Counted from the stretch's first letter, positions 37,077-46,721 are shown. The stretch is DNA of 49,316 nucleotides from Symbiodinium natans (GCA_905221605.1 CAJNDS010000939.1:1-49316), one strand, 5' to 3'. The notes: a model not told the origin generated them from the sequence alone. Numbers and translations: made by a program.

Positions 37077-37152
37077 AAGCGCCTCCTGCTCCCGCAGCCG
37101 AGCTTCTTCGGCTTGGCGTTGGGCGTCCTCCTGTGGTGGGAGTTGAACGCCA
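37077..37152 (-). CDS. candidate exon, coiled-coil-like, well supported
   Basis: EDAQRQAEEARLREQEAL, preceded by GVQLPPQ, is read from CCTAG (37153) to CTT/GTGCCC (donor at 37076). Confidence 0.55.
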
Positions 37153-37206
37153 CTAGGCCCAGGAGTCAAAAGGGTTTAGGGTTTAGGGTTTAGGGCTAGG
37201 GTTTAG

Positions 37207-37315
37207 GGTAACCTAGGAAGGAAAAAAGGTCCCTTTGTGGTTGAAAGGAGCCTAAACCCTACAAATAGGAATGGGCGCCTACTCTGGGTCCTAGGCTACG
37301 GCTTGGGGTGTCTAG
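37207..37315. repeat. MITE-like element, family G
   Basis: gtaacctaggaa on the left and tcctaggctac on the right are inverted copies, with the shared ctactctgggtcct interior. Confidence 0.45.
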
Positions 37316-37381
37316 GCTATAAGGGTTCAAGGCTAAGGCTTGACGATGTCTACTTAGGGTCTCTCGGGCTTAGGGGTCTTA

Positions 37382-37492
37382 CAGCGCTTGGTGCTTAGTG
37401 GTTAGGGCAGCAGGTGTTCCTGTCAACGCGCACTCGGCTAGCTGAGCATGCAAAGAAGCCCTTCCGAACTGGCACAAGCCTGAACTGCAGCC
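37382..37492 (-). CDS. candidate coding island
   Basis: ASLHAQLAECALTGTPAALT is read on the minus strand in a frame open for about 36 codons after GTGCTCAG (37493). The donor is not identified. A plus-strand frame is also open. Confidence 0.33.
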
Positions 37493-38430
37493 CTGAGCAC
37501 GATGTCAATGCATACGTTTCGGGCTTTGGGCTTTGGGTTTTGGGTTTACAACCTAGGTGCAGGGCTTGGGGTTTAGGGTTGAAAAGCAACAAGACCCAAC
37601 ATCTGGCAGGTTCAATTGCAATCCCACACCCCCCCCCCCCCCAAAGCACCCAACCCTATAAACTAACCCCAACTGAAACAAACTCCAAACCGTGTAATGG
37701 CACTCCATGAGAACCTGAATACAAAAGTATGCTTTCTCTTCTCCTGCCTCTGAAGGCAGATCGCAACACAAACGTGGCCTAATGTGAGAGTCCCATTTAT
37801 AAATGGGGTGGTAATACTAAAATTCGCCGGGCCAGAGGGGTCCAGCCGAAGACTACTTTCCATTACGGGAGGTTTGCGGGCCGATGTATGTAAACAAGTC
37901 TATATAGGGGGGTGCGGTGATAATAAGAAAGGGTGGTAATTCTAAAATTTTTCCGGCCTGGAATTGAAAATTTTACTGAGAATCGCTTAAGAGTTCCATT
38001 GCAGAGAAGACTTTTCAGCTGAGCTGGCTTGAAAGAGCTCCGAGGCTCAGTCTTTAGAGAAGCAGATCTCGTTTGAGAGTGCTTGTCTTCGAAGCAGAAG
38101 CCTTCAAGACAAAGCAAAGCAGACCCTGACAGCTGACCCCCGCCCAGACCCCCAGACCCCCAGACCCCCAGAATTGATCATTGGCACCCCGTCTGTTTTT
38201 CCACCCCTCCAAACCCCGGGGACCAAAACAAGATTTGGGGGGGGGGGGGGGTTATTAAAGGGACCCTAACATTAGCAACCGAGGATATCATCCCTTCCGT
38301 TTTGAAAAACCCCTGAGCCCTAAATCCCAAACCCTAAACCCTAAACCCTAAACCCTAATCAAGCCCTAAACCCTCAACCCTCAACCCTGAACACCTTTGT
38401 GAGTCTTGAGGAGACCATCGTTAACACAAC
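37493..38430. other. intron-like interval, no gene recognised
   Basis: It has unique sequence with short open frames on both strands, a C14 run at 37629, a near-duplicate of ggtggtaat(a/t)ctaaaatt at 37808 and 37934, (CCCAGAC)n-like repeats at 38145-38170, a G15 run at 38237, and CCCTAAA at 38325-38390. Confidence 0.4.
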
Positions 38431-38492
38431 AAAGCTGCAACGAAGACTTTCCAGGGGCCGCTGGCCTGTCGTAGCCACGCCTCCTGGGCCTC
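38431..38492 (-). CDS. candidate exon, coiled-coil-like start
   Basis: EAQEAWLRQASGPWKVFVAA is read from GACAG (38493-38495) to CTTT/GTTGTG (donor at 38430). All three minus frames are open here, so frame choice rests on similarity to the other EAQ-rich islands. Confidence 0.42.
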
Positions 38493-38564
38493 CTGTCATT
38501 CGGGTTCATGTGTGGCTTGTTTAGGGTTTGGGGTTTAGGGTGAGGGTTTAGGGTTTAGGGTTGA

Positions 38565-38655
38565 ATTAGGGTTTAGGGTTTAGGGCTAGGGTTTAGGGTT
38601 TAGGGCTAGGGTTTAGGGTTTAGGGCTAGGGTTTAGGGTTTAGGGCTAGGGTTTG
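38565..38655. repeat. 20-bp higher-order telomere-variant repeat
   Basis: A 20-base unit of two TTTAGGG units plus GGGCTA-type shortened unit is repeated four times in register. Confidence 0.85.
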
Positions 38656-38678
38656 GGGTTAAGGGCTTCATGCGCCGC

Positions 38679-38730
38679 CCTTGAGACGGCCGCATGTCTG
38701 CTGCCGCACTGGGAGCAGCGGACATAAAGG
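38679..38730 (-). CDS. candidate exon
   Basis: FMSAAPSAAADMRPSQG is read after CTAGAAG (38731). A GC donor at 38678 is possible. Confidence 0.28.
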
Positions 38731-38884
38731 CTTCTAGCAGTACTTTGTGGAGCACAACTGGCTACCATAAACTCGCTAAAACCTTAAATCTCCATCCCCG
38801 CATCGTCCCCTGAAACCCTAAAGCCTAAACCCTAAACCCTAAACCCTAAACCCTAAACCCTAAACCCTAAACCCTCCCCTAAGC

Positions 38885-38961
38885 CCTGACTTCCCAAGAA
38901 ATCATAAGTCTCCCTCGCGATTTTCCCCTCAAACCCGAAGAACACGACCATCCCACAGTCA
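38885..38961 (-). CDS. candidate exon, well supported
   Basis: CGMVVFFGFEGKIARETYDF then LGSQG is read from GGCTTCAG (38962-38964) to a GC donor at 38884 (CAGG/GCTTAG). The mixture of a hydrophobic strand and a charged helix is typical of a folded enzyme domain. No family was recognised. Confidence 0.55.
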
Positions 38962-39228
38962 CTGAAGCCTGAAACACACTTTAAACTTACCTAAGTCCTA
39001 CAGATACTACCTCCTCTCCTCCCCCCCACCAAAACGAAATCCTTAAATACTGAGCAGCCTAAACCCTAAACCCAAAACCCTAACCCTAAACCCTGTACCC
39101 TAGACCCGAACCCTAAACCCTGTACCCTAGACCCGAACCCTAAACCCTAACCCTTATACCCTAAACCCTAAACCCTAAACCCTAAACCCTAAACCCTAAA
39201 CCCCAAACCCTCACCCTAAATCCTAAAC

Positions 39229-39307
39229 CGTAAGAACAGGCCTCCTGGGCCTCGGGGGACAGTTCCTCGAAGCGCTGGATGCCAGCCGAGTAGGCCGGGC
39301 CCAGGCC
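39229..39307 (-). CDS. candidate exon, well supported
   Basis: YSAGIQRFEELSPEAQEACS, preceded by GLGPA, is read from CCCCTTCAG (39308-39310) to TACG/GTTTAGG (donor at 39228). Telomere-like sequence lies on both sides. Confidence 0.55.
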
Positions 39308-39309
39308 CT

Positions 39310-40123
39310 GAAGGGGTTGAGGGGGGTTAAGGGGGTTTAGGGGGGTTTAGGGGGGTTTAGGGGGGTTTAGGGGGGTTAGGGGTTAGGGGTTAGGGGTTAG
39401 GGTTTAGGGTTTAGGGTTTAGGGTTTAGGGTTTAGGGCTAGGTTTAGGGGGTTTTAAGGGGCGTTTCCGGGGGGTTCCGGGGGTTTTGACGGGTTTAGGG
39501 GGTCTTCAGGTTTGCAGGTTTGTAGGGTTTAGGGCATGGAGTTTTTAGGAATTGGCAGGTTCGATATAGGGGTTCAGGGTAGGGAGCTCAAGCACTAGGA
39601 TCGAAGGCATACATCTGGTCGCTTCTCAGAGTTACGGTGCCTTTTTCGGGTACCCTGAAAAAATTAGGGTCCTTATAGTAGCGTCCTACCAGGGGTCATA
39701 TTTTAGAGAAGTCACCATCTTGGCTTAGCTTACAGGGGGCGAGGGGGATACGGATTTAGGGTTTAGGGCTTGGGTTTTTGGGGTGGGGGGGGGGGGGGGG
39801 TGGGCAGGGCCTGTGAAGTGGGGCTACAAGGATGGCCGTTTTGCTGTGCTAGCTACACACCGATAAGGCTTCTCACCGAAGCAAAAAAGCGTTTATGACT
39901 TTTGGGCCCTTACAACTCTACTTACACTATAGGGCTGAGGGCGACACAGCTTCAGGGCTGTGTGTAGGGTGGCTTGGAGTGAATTTAAGGGGGGGTTCCT
40001 TCTGGACAACTGCAAGGATTTTGCAGTAGGTATTCTCACCCCAAATTCTCGACCTTCTAACAGTCCATTGTATTGAGGTTTAAGCCTTAGACACTGATCC
40101 TTCGTTCAACTGCTCTCGAAGGC
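39310..40123. other. intron-like interval
   Basis: It contains TTTAGGGGG variants (39325-39375), TTTAGGG (39395-39440), a fragment related to the family B interior (39640-39700), and a G19 run (39781-39800). Short minus frames are not convincing. Confidence 0.45.
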
Positions 40124-40186
40124 CTGGCCGGAGGTTTTCCAGGACTCTGCAAGCTGTTGCAGCTCCTGCAAGTCGTTGGGTCTTCG
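40124..40186 (-). CDS. candidate exon, coiled-coil-like
   Basis: Exactly 21 codons (RRPNDLQELQQLAESWKTSG then Q), phase 0 to phase 0, run from CCCGCAG (40187-40189) to a CAG/GC donor at 40123. Confidence 0.5.
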
Positions 40187-40268
40187 CTGCGGGTGTCGGG
40201 GAGTGAGGCTTTGGGCTGAGAAAGGTTTGCCCGAAGGCTCCAATGTAGCTCCTTTTTTGGGATATAAT

Positions 40269-40532
40269 GTTTAGGGTTTATAGGGTTTATAGGGTTCATA
40301 GGGTTTATAGGGTTTATAGGGTTCATAGGGTTTATAGGGTTTATAGGGTTTATAGGGTTTATAGGGTTTATAGGGTTTATAGGGTTTATAGGGTTTATAG
40401 GGTTTATAGGGTTTATAGGGTTTATAGGGTTTATAGGTTTTATAGGGTTTATAGGGTTTATAGGGTTTATAGGGTTTATAGGGTTTATAGGGTTTATAGG
40501 GTTTATAGGGTTTATAGGGTTTATAGGGTTTA
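40269..40532. repeat. homogeneous nine-base TTTATAGGG array
   Basis: About 29 tandem copies of TTTATAGGG, three with a single-base change. The unit is a TTTAGGG with two extra bases. It creates an artefactual Val-Tyr-Arg open frame. Confidence 0.97.
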
Positions 40533-40621
40533 GGGTTTCGGGTTTAGGGTTTAGGGTTTAGGGTGGATTCTAGCATACTACCCCAAGAAGGTACTGCACA
40601 CGAGCCTTTGGGTGGACTAGA

Positions 40622-40777
40622 TCTTAGGGTAGCTCCGTGGTCCCTTAGTATGGGCCCTTAGCTGGGTATTATATACGGTTATATACCCCTTCAAAACCCT
40701 ATAGAAGGGTCCATACTTCGGAACCCTTTAAAAGAGGTAAGGGACGACATGAAGGGACCATGTAACTACCCTTAGAG
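40622..40777. repeat. MITE-like element, family C (nested inverted repeats)
   Basis: Outer ends tcttagggtagctccgtggt and the complement of accatgtaactacccttaga enclose an inner pair (agtatgggccc with gggtccatact). Confidence 0.6.
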
Positions 40778-40899
40778 TAGAAGGGTTTAGGCTTTAGGGT
40801 TTAGGGCTAGGGAGTTGGCGGAGTTGAGGCTTGCAGGGTGTAAAGGTGGAAGTACTGTGACAACGAGTAGCTTGCTAGAGGGCTTGGGTCAATATATCC

Positions 40900-40989
40900 C
40901 TAAACCCTAAACCCTAAACCCTAAACCCTAAACCCTAAACCCTAAACCCTAAACCCTAAACCCTAAACCCTAAACCCTAAACCCTAAAC
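40900..40989. repeat. CCCTAAA array
   Basis: Thirteen perfect units ending exactly at the GT donor of the candidate exon 40990-41026. Confidence 0.93.
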
Positions 40990-41026
40990 CATCCCTCAAA
41001 GCTGCCCCGATATTGAAGCCCGTGCA
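40990..41026 (-). CDS. candidate small exon
   Basis: TGFNIGAALRD is read from CTTGAAG (41027) to GGATG/GTTTAGGG (donor at 40989). The donor is the first base pair of a 90-base telomere array. Confidence 0.42.
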
Positions 41027-41280
41027 CTTCAAGGGTTCGGGGTTGGGGGTGTGGGGTTTTGGGGTTTAGGCCCCAACCCCCGAACCACAAGCCCTGAACC
41101 CCATGCGTGCTAGGCGCCCTTTAAGCCCTTGGCCCTTTACGCCCTTCCATTCCAAAGCCCAGAAAGGCACATCCCCCCAACCCTAAACCCTAAACCCCAA
41201 ACCCTAAACCCTAAACCCTAAACCCTAAACCCTAAACCCCAAACCCAAAACCCTAAACCCTAAACCCTAAACCCCAAAAC

Positions 41281-41374
41281 CTGAAGAGCCTTAAGCCCTC
41301 AGAGAGCCGACCGAGCCTGGTGTTGTGAGGCCAGAGTCGATATCTCCTCAAAAGAGCTTCAGGCTGTGGCTTCT
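41281..41374 (-). CDS. candidate exon, well supported
   Basis: PEALLRRYRLWPHNTRLGRL then SEGLRLF is read from ACCGAG (41375) to TTCAG/GTTTTG (donor at 41280). The acceptor follows CCCTAAACC directly and the donor runs straight into TTTGGGG/TTTAGGG on the sense strand. Confidence 0.55.
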
Positions 41375-41379
41375 CTCGG

Positions 41380-41472
41380 TTTAGGGTTTAGGGTTTAGGG
41401 TTTAGGGTTTAGGGTTTAGGGTTTAGGGTTTAGGGTTTAGGGTTTAGGGTTTAGGGTTTAGGGTTTAGGGTT
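41380..41472. repeat. TTTAGGG array
   Basis: Thirteen perfect units starting five bases from the acceptor of the exon at 41281-41374. Confidence 0.93.
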
Positions 41473-41500
41473 GTGGGGCCCACAAGGCATCATAGAGGAC

Positions 41501-41580
41501 CCGAAGTATGGGCCCTGAATTTGGTTCCCCTGTTGCATAGCCCACATATACACTACACATAACAGGGCCCATACTTCGGA
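41501..41580. repeat. MITE-like element, family C core
   Basis: ccgaagtatgggccctg and its exact reverse complement end an 80-base element; the same ends occur at 36743 and 40646. Confidence 0.65.
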
Positions 41581-41608
41581 TCCCTTTTAGGGTTTAGGGT
41601 GTTGCAAC

Positions 41609-41679
41609 AGCTCCCCCAGTGCCTCCAGTACATCAAAGCGCTCTTCCATGATGCAGACCTCCACCTCATCCAGACCCAT
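41609..41679 (-). CDS. candidate exon
   Basis: DEVEVCIMEERFDVLEALGE is read from GCTTTAG (41680) to GAGCT/GTTGCA (donor at 41608). It is an acidic, helix-forming peptide. Confidence 0.48.
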
Positions 41680-41754
41680 CTAAAGCCCCCAACCCCCAGT
41701 TTCGGGTTTCGGGTTTAGGGTTTAGGGCTAGGGTTTAGGGTTTTCCTAACCGCC

Positions 41755-41755
<1 letters not shown>

Positions 41756-41793
<38 letters not shown>
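41756..41793. repeat. 38-base C run
   Basis: An uninterrupted homopolymer, extended by CACCCCACCCCCC. Such runs are unreliable in assembly. Confidence 0.9.
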
Positions 41794-41927
41794 ACCCCAC
41801 CCCCCAAAGTAGGTAAAAGAATGGTCCTGTTGATGTTTTGTTTTGGCGATCTTGGCACATACTTCAGGGGTCCAGGGTAGGGCCTTAACCCCTGAAAGCT
41901 CCTAGGCCTGCAGGGCTGGTCACTTAC

Positions 41928-41952
41928 AAAAGAACACTGGAACCTCCATCTT
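41928..41952 (-). CDS. candidate microexon with perfect donor
   Basis: KMEVPVFF lies between CCCAAG (41953) and TTTT/GTAAGT (donor at 41927), the strongest donor sequence in the window. The acceptor abuts CCCTAAACCC on the sense strand. Confidence 0.35.
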
Positions 41953-42040
41953 CTTGGGTTTAGGGTTTAGGGTTTAGGGTTTAGGGTTTGAGGTTTGGGG
42001 TTTAGGGTTTGAGGTTTAGTGTTTAGGTTTAGGGTTTGCA

Positions 42041-42146
42041 GCCATCTTATAAGAAGGGTACCCTCTTGGGGGGTTGGCTACTTTTAGACGGGAACCCGGA
42101 ACCAACAACAAAGGGTAAAGGGTACCACTAAGCTATATAAGCGTTA
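42041..42146. repeat. MITE-like element, family H
   Basis: gccatcttataagaagggta is shared with 36652, 46880 and 47943, with gggaacccggaacca and agggtaccac in the same order in most copies. Confidence 0.5.
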
Positions 42147-42577
42147 TCAAACAAAGCTCCTTCACCCCCGAGCCTCAACCTGTTGATTGAAAGTTGTGCG
42201 GTCCAGGGTTCAGGGGTTAGGGGACTAAGATCCCCCTGCCACAGCCTCAACCACTCAAAGCCCAAAGGCCCATTCACCCTAAGCCAAAATCCTTGCCCGG
42301 ATATTCTTGCAGACTTGCACCCTGGTCCCTACCTGGAGGGGCTTAGTTTCTAAGTATATTATAAGGACCCTAAATGGGGTCTTCAAGCTCCTAGCGTAGG
42401 CTAGAAGGCCTTGAACTACCGTTAGTGTAGTAAGAGGGGCCCTCCTTGTACTACAACCGCGAGAACTTCCCCCTCAACCCGAAACCCCAAACCCCAACAG
42501 CCTAAACCCTAAACCCTAAACCCTCAACCCTAAACCCTAAACCCTAAACCTTAAACCCTAAACCCTAAACCCTAAAC

Positions 42578-42665
42578 CCTGTTGCAAAGCTTCCTTGGCT
42601 TGAGGGCTTCGGGATCCGCTGTTTCCGCGGCGTGGGCCAAGGCTTCAGGCGTGGGATGGCAGGGT
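42578..42665 (-). CDS. candidate exon
   Basis: PEALAHAAETADPEALKPRK is one of two open minus frames from GATTTCAG (42666-42668) to AACAGG/GTTTAGGG (donor at 42577). Confidence 0.35.
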
Positions 42666-42689
42666 CTGAAATCGACTTCTAGGGCTTTA

Positions 42690-42772
42690 TGTAGGGTTTA
42701 GGGTTTAGGGTTTAGGGTTTAGGGTTTAGGGTTTAGGGTTTAGGGTTTAGGGTTTAGGGTTTAGGGTTTAGG
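42690..42772. repeat. TTTAGGG array
   Basis: About twelve perfect units. Confidence 0.92.
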
Positions 42773-43079
42773 ATGTCCAGGGTTCGGAGAGGATTTAGGG
42801 TCTTGGGGTTTGGGGGGTTTTACGGTATGGTTTGGGGTTTGCGGCTTATGCGGCTTAGGGTGTCTAGGGTTTTGGGGCTTTGGGTTTAAGGTCTAGGGTT
42901 TAGGAATTGGCTTTTGGGCTTGTCGGGCTTAGGGTGTCTGGGTTCGGGCATTTATGGCGAAAACAGATGCGGGGCTTAGGGTAAAGCATTTAACATCACA
43001 CCAATTCGCGTGCATGGCTCAGGGTCTACAGGGCTTAGTTCAGCCTAACCCTAAACCGTAAACCCTAAAACCCTAAAAC

Positions 43080-43140
43080 CCCATCCATGGCCTGCTGCTG
43101 CAGTTGCGCCATTCCCGCATTTGCCTACGCGCGACACTCC
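43080..43140 (-). CDS. candidate exon
   Basis: ARRQMREWRNCSSRPWMG is read from GAGTTTAG (43141) to a GTTTTAGGG donor at 43079. Confidence 0.38.
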
Positions 43141-43315
43141 CTAAACTCCGGCACACCAGAAGGTCATGAAGCCCAAGACCCGTGAACCTCAACCCCCCAA
43201 AAGGGGTTAGGAAAACCCTAAACCCTAGCCCTAAACCCTAAACCCGTGAACCTCAACCGGGGGGTAGCCGATTGCATGTTTTCTGTTTGAGGCAAGCTAC
43301 ACCTCAAGGCCCCAC

Positions 43316-43377
43316 ATGAGTACTGATGGCATTTTTACCGGCCACTTCGATGGATGGCGAGACATGCAAGCCGCAGC
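43316..43377 (-). CDS. candidate exon, strand ambiguous
   Basis: GLHVSPSIEVAGKNAISTHV is read from CCTAAG (43378) to CAT/GTGGGG (donor at 43315). The plus strand has a short ATG frame in the same place. Confidence 0.32.
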
Positions 43378-43717
43378 CTTAGGAGGAAGTAGGATTCAGG
43401 GTTTAGGGTTTTTGGGTTTTCGGGTTTAGGGTTTAGGGAATATGGTTTAGGGTTTAGGGTTAGTGTTGGGGGTGGCGCTTTGAACCCTGAGAAAGCTGTG
43501 CAATGAGCGTGCGGCTCAAAGCGAACTCAAGTCAACACATAACCCGCAACTTGCAGGATGCCATGACATGCGATGTTCAGATATTGAAGTAGTGGCAAGA
43601 CAATACAGGGTTGTAGCTAGCACTGGGTAGATGATCCCAATCGTAGGACGTGTTTGGTCCTGAAGGTTTGTGCTACCGTCAACTGCTGGAAGGAATACGG
43701 TCATTTTGGGTTTAGGG

Positions 43718-43831
43718 TTGGGATTGTTCCCCTTAAGTCTAACAGTCCTTAATTGGGCCGAATAGGGATGAATATGGGGGGTAGTATAATCCCTATGAAG
43801 GACTGTTAGTATAGGTGGGGGAACATCCCAA
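43718..43831. repeat. MITE-like element, family D (hAT-like ends)
   Basis: ttgggattgttcc at the left and ggaacatcccaa at the right form inverted ends, with inner actaacagtcctt pairing. The flanks gtttaggg and ctttagga match at 6 of 8 positions, so the target may have been a telomere-like unit. Confidence 0.6.
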
Positions 43832-43859
43832 CTTTAGGAGTGCTTTAGGGCTTTAGAGC

Positions 43860-43913
43860 CCCGCCTCCTCCAGCAGCATGTCCTTAGCGGGCTTGTCATT
43901 TCTCGGACGCAAA
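43860..43913 (-). CDS. candidate exon
   Basis: RPRNDKPAKDMLLEEAG is read from GGTAAG (43914) to a GC donor at 43859. Confidence 0.43.
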
Positions 43914-44433
43914 CTTACCCTAGACCCTGAACCCTCAATCCTCCCTCAACCCAGGGCGACGCCTAGACCCTAAACCCTGAACCCTGAACAGTGGACCCCC
44001 CTAAACCCTAAACCCGAAACCCTCAACCTTGAACCCTAAACCCCTAAACGCCAAACCCTAAACCCAAGCCAAGGACCTCTAGGGGCTAAGGAGTCCTCCT
44101 GAGACTCTGAGGCTTTACCGGCTTCAGGCCTGCCCTTATGATTTCATGCGAGCCCTGAAAAGGCAAGGAAGCCGCCCAAAAGCACCTGAGTTTCGGATCC
44201 CCAACTCAAACCCCACCCCCCCCCCCAAAAAAAAAAAAAAAGATGGGGGTTGGGGTTTAAGGTTTAAGGTTTAGGGTTTAGGGCTTCCTACTTAGGTAAA
44301 GGGTGTAGGGTTCCAAATCTCCAACCGAACAACTGAACACGGAATTTCCCCCAAAGGAAGATTGAACTGCACAAAAGCCCCAAACCCTGAACCCTAAATC
44401 CTAAAAGCCTGGTTGATCCCTCCCACCCTGAAC

Positions 44434-44490
44434 CCATGACCGGGCGTCCACGATGGGAGTAAGCTCATCTGAGCTCGCGTTCTCCAGTAC
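44434..44490 (-). CDS. candidate exon, 19 codons in phase
   Basis: VLENASSDELTPIVDARSW, exactly 19 codons from TGATCAG (44491-44493) to CATGG/GTTCAGGG (donor at 44433). Confidence 0.53.
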
Positions 44491-45159
44491 CTGATCATGA
44501 AATCAGAAGATCAGTCATAAGACTTTCTTACACACTATACTAATTCTAGATCCGGGTTTAGGGTTTAGGGTCCTAGAATCAGAAGATCAGTCATAAGATT
44601 CTGGATGGCATGATACTGATATTATCATGATATCATAATGTCATAACGAAAAAAAGAACTGTACCATGGTATCATATAAAAAGCATTCACATTTTTCGAA
44701 ATCACATAATAATGCTCATGCCTGTACTTAGCACCTTCCCATGCTTTTCAGGGCATTGGGGCCCAGAAAATCCACATAATGGCCCTAGAACTCGGGAGGG
44801 GAATCCTAGAACCCTACATCCTAAGCCCTCACAAACCAAAGCCCTAAAACCTGAAACCCGAAAAGTCCTAAAACCCTGAACCCCTAAAAAACCCGAAAAC
44901 CCTAGAACCCTAAAACCCTGAACCGCTAGTCCTAGAGCCTTTGTTTTTAAGCCTTGGCTGAGTCCCTGCGCCTCTTAAGGGGTATAAGGAGGGACCCCTA
45001 GAAGGGACCCTTAATCTTATTCTCCCAAATAACCGGTGTATATACCTTTTCTATAGTCCCTATAGACCTAAGAAGTGGCCCCTAAATGACCCCCCAAATA
45101 AACCCTTGAGTTCCCTTATAAAACCCTAAACCCTGAACCCTAAACCCTAAAACCTAAAC
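44491..45159. other. intron-like interval
   Basis: A direct repeat of atcagaagatcagtcataag (44500 and 44578) surrounds one TTTAGGG pair. An AT-rich stretch (44610-44720), degenerate CCCTAAA (44810-44940) and a family F element (44985-45075, ggagggacccctagaaggga) follow, related to 49052-49212. Confidence 0.45.
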
Positions 45160-45226
45160 CCCCTGCGCCTCACGGACTGGACGAAAGAGGTCGTCGCGGA
45201 TGTGCGCAACACGCTGCTGGAGTTGC
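45160..45226 (-). CDS. candidate exon, helix-forming
   Basis: QLQQRVAHIRDDLFRPVREA is read from CCTTAAG (45227) to GGG/GTTTAGG (donor at 45159). Confidence 0.5.
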
Positions 45227-45244
45227 CTTAAGGGGAAGGGGGTT

Positions 45245-45385
45245 GCAAGGGTTAGGGTTTAGGGTTTAGGGTTTAGGGTTTAGGGTTTAGGGGTTAGGGT
45301 TTAGGGTTTAGGGTTTAGGGTTTAGGGTTTAGGGTGTAGGGTTTAGGGTTTAGGGTTTAGGGTTTACGGTTTAGGGTTTAGGGTG
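45245..45385. repeat. TTTAGGG array
   Basis: About nineteen units with few variants, the longest continuous telomere-like block in the window after 20690-20850. Confidence 0.92.
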
Positions 45386-45394
45386 TTTACCTTC

Positions 45395-45540
45395 TAAGAA
45401 CCCCCAAAACCTACTTCTTTGAAGGGGTTCCTAAGAATTCTATATGGGGATCTATCACCTTAAGAACCCCCCGCAAAACCCTACTTTCTTGTAGGGGTTC
45501 CTAAGAATTCCATGAAGGGATCTATTCTTAGAACCTGGGC
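45395..45540. repeat. tandem pair of a 70-bp element with GAATTC core
   Basis: ctaagaacccccaaaaccta ... ggggttcctaagaattctat is repeated twice (45397-45465 and 45464-45530). A relative in reverse orientation lies at 13845-13915 and another at 12640-12710. Confidence 0.6.
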
Positions 45541-45569
45541 TCTTAAGGCAGGGTTGAGGCGAAGAGGCG

Positions 45570-45652
45570 GGAGGGGGGGTGTGGTTTCGGAGCTCCTCCT
45601 GCTCTCGGGCAAGCGTCTGCGAAGCCAAGACGTGCAGTGTTATGGGCTGGTT
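45570..45652 (-). CDS. candidate exon, coiled-coil-like then Pro-rich
   Basis: LASQTLAREQEELRNHTPPP, preceded by NQPITLHV, is read after CATTCAG (45653-45655). The 3' end is uncertain. Confidence 0.43.
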
Positions 45653-46281
45653 CTGAATGGACCATTGGCTTTAGGGTTTAGGGTTTAGGGTTTGGGGTTT
45701 AGGGTTTAGGGTTTAGGGTTTTCGGTTTAGATGGGTTTAGGGTTTAGGGTTTAGGGATTCCGTCGTAAGAGGTAGATAGAGTTCTGTTTCTAAGCGGGGG
45801 CACTGTGCACTTAGAACTCTCCATGAACCTTCAAGCAGCCTCTTTGAAAGCCGCCACAACCTCCTTGGCCCTAGACCCCAAGCCCGGACAACTACCTATG
45901 AACATTCAAGTAGTCTCTAGGGCCGAAGCTTAGGACTTTTGGGCTTTAACAGGCGTGTTGAACGCAGCCTATGATACATTCGGCATGCGCAACTAAAAAC
46001 TGGGTATAGGGGTTAAAGGTTCAACGTGGCACCCTGAACCCCAAACCCCGAACCCAAAAAGCCCTAAACCCCGAACCCAAAACCTGAACACTAAACCCTA
46101 TAAACCCTAAACCCTTGAAAACCCTCAAAACCCGGAAAACCCAAAAACCCGAAAAGACCTATAAACCCTGCAATAAACCTATAATCCCCATGGGCCCTAT
46201 GAACTGTAAACCCTAAACCCTAAACCCTAAACCCTAAACCCTAAACCCTAAACCCTACACGCCAAGCGGCTCGGCTGTTAC

Positions 46282-46343
46282 CGAGGGCCTTCGTGGCGCG
46301 GCATCAAATGTGCCTTTGGGGGGCCGGGCCGTGGAGTTGAAAT
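46282..46343 (-). CDS. candidate exon
   Basis: FNSTARPPKGTFDAAPRRPS is read from GTTTGAG (46344) to CTCG/GTAACA (donor at 46281). Confidence 0.45.
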
Positions 46344-46346
46344 CTC

Positions 46347-46374
46347 AAACCCTAAACCCTAGGGTTTAGGGTTT
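46347..46374. repeat. perfect 28-bp palindrome of telomere units
   Basis: Two CCCTAAA units run directly into two TTTAGGG units with CCCTAGGG at the centre; the two arms are exact reverse complements. Confidence 0.95.
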
Positions 46375-46459
46375 AGGGTTCAGGGCTAGGGTTTAGGGCT
46401 CGGGTTTCGGGTTTAGGGTTTAGGGTTTAGCGTTAAGGGTTTAGGTAGTCTCTTGCAAC

Positions 46460-46547
46460 CCTCGCCTCTGAACAGACATTGGTGAAGATGGTCCTCTTAA
46501 GACTCGATCCGACAGCAATGTTCCGAAGTCCTGCCACATTCTACAGT
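46460..46547 (-). CDS. candidate exon, strand ambiguous
   Basis: WQDFGTLLSDRVLRGPSSPM is read from CTACAAG (46548) to GCGAGG/GTTGCA (donor at 46459). The plus strand reads QTLVKMVLLRLDPTAMFRSP in the same island. Confidence 0.4.
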
Positions 46548-46645
46548 CTTGTAGCCCTACACCCTATACCTTGTACCCTAAACCCTCCACCCTAAACCCT
46601 AAACCCTAAACCCTAAACCCTAAACCTATAACCCTAAACCCTAAC

Positions 46646-46714
46646 CGAACTTCCAGCCTGCTGGCGGAGGTGGGGGAGGCGGTGGTCGAGCCGCCGAGGC
46701 CTGCATTGGCAGAG
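46646..46714 (-). CDS. candidate exon encoding a polyproline run
   Basis: AARPPPPPPPPAGWKF is read from AACCGCAG (46715-46717) to TTCG/GTTAGGG (donor at 46645). Eight prolines then AGW resemble ligand stretches of SH3- or WW-binding proteins. Both edges touch telomere arrays. Confidence 0.5.
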
Positions 46715-46721
46715 CTGCGGT

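Noticed and set aside
40269-40532. CRISPR array
   Set aside because: Units are nine bases with no spacers, in a eukaryotic context.
40267-40533. 88-codon Val-Tyr-Arg open frame
   Set aside because: It is only the nine-base TTTATAGGG repeat read in one frame.
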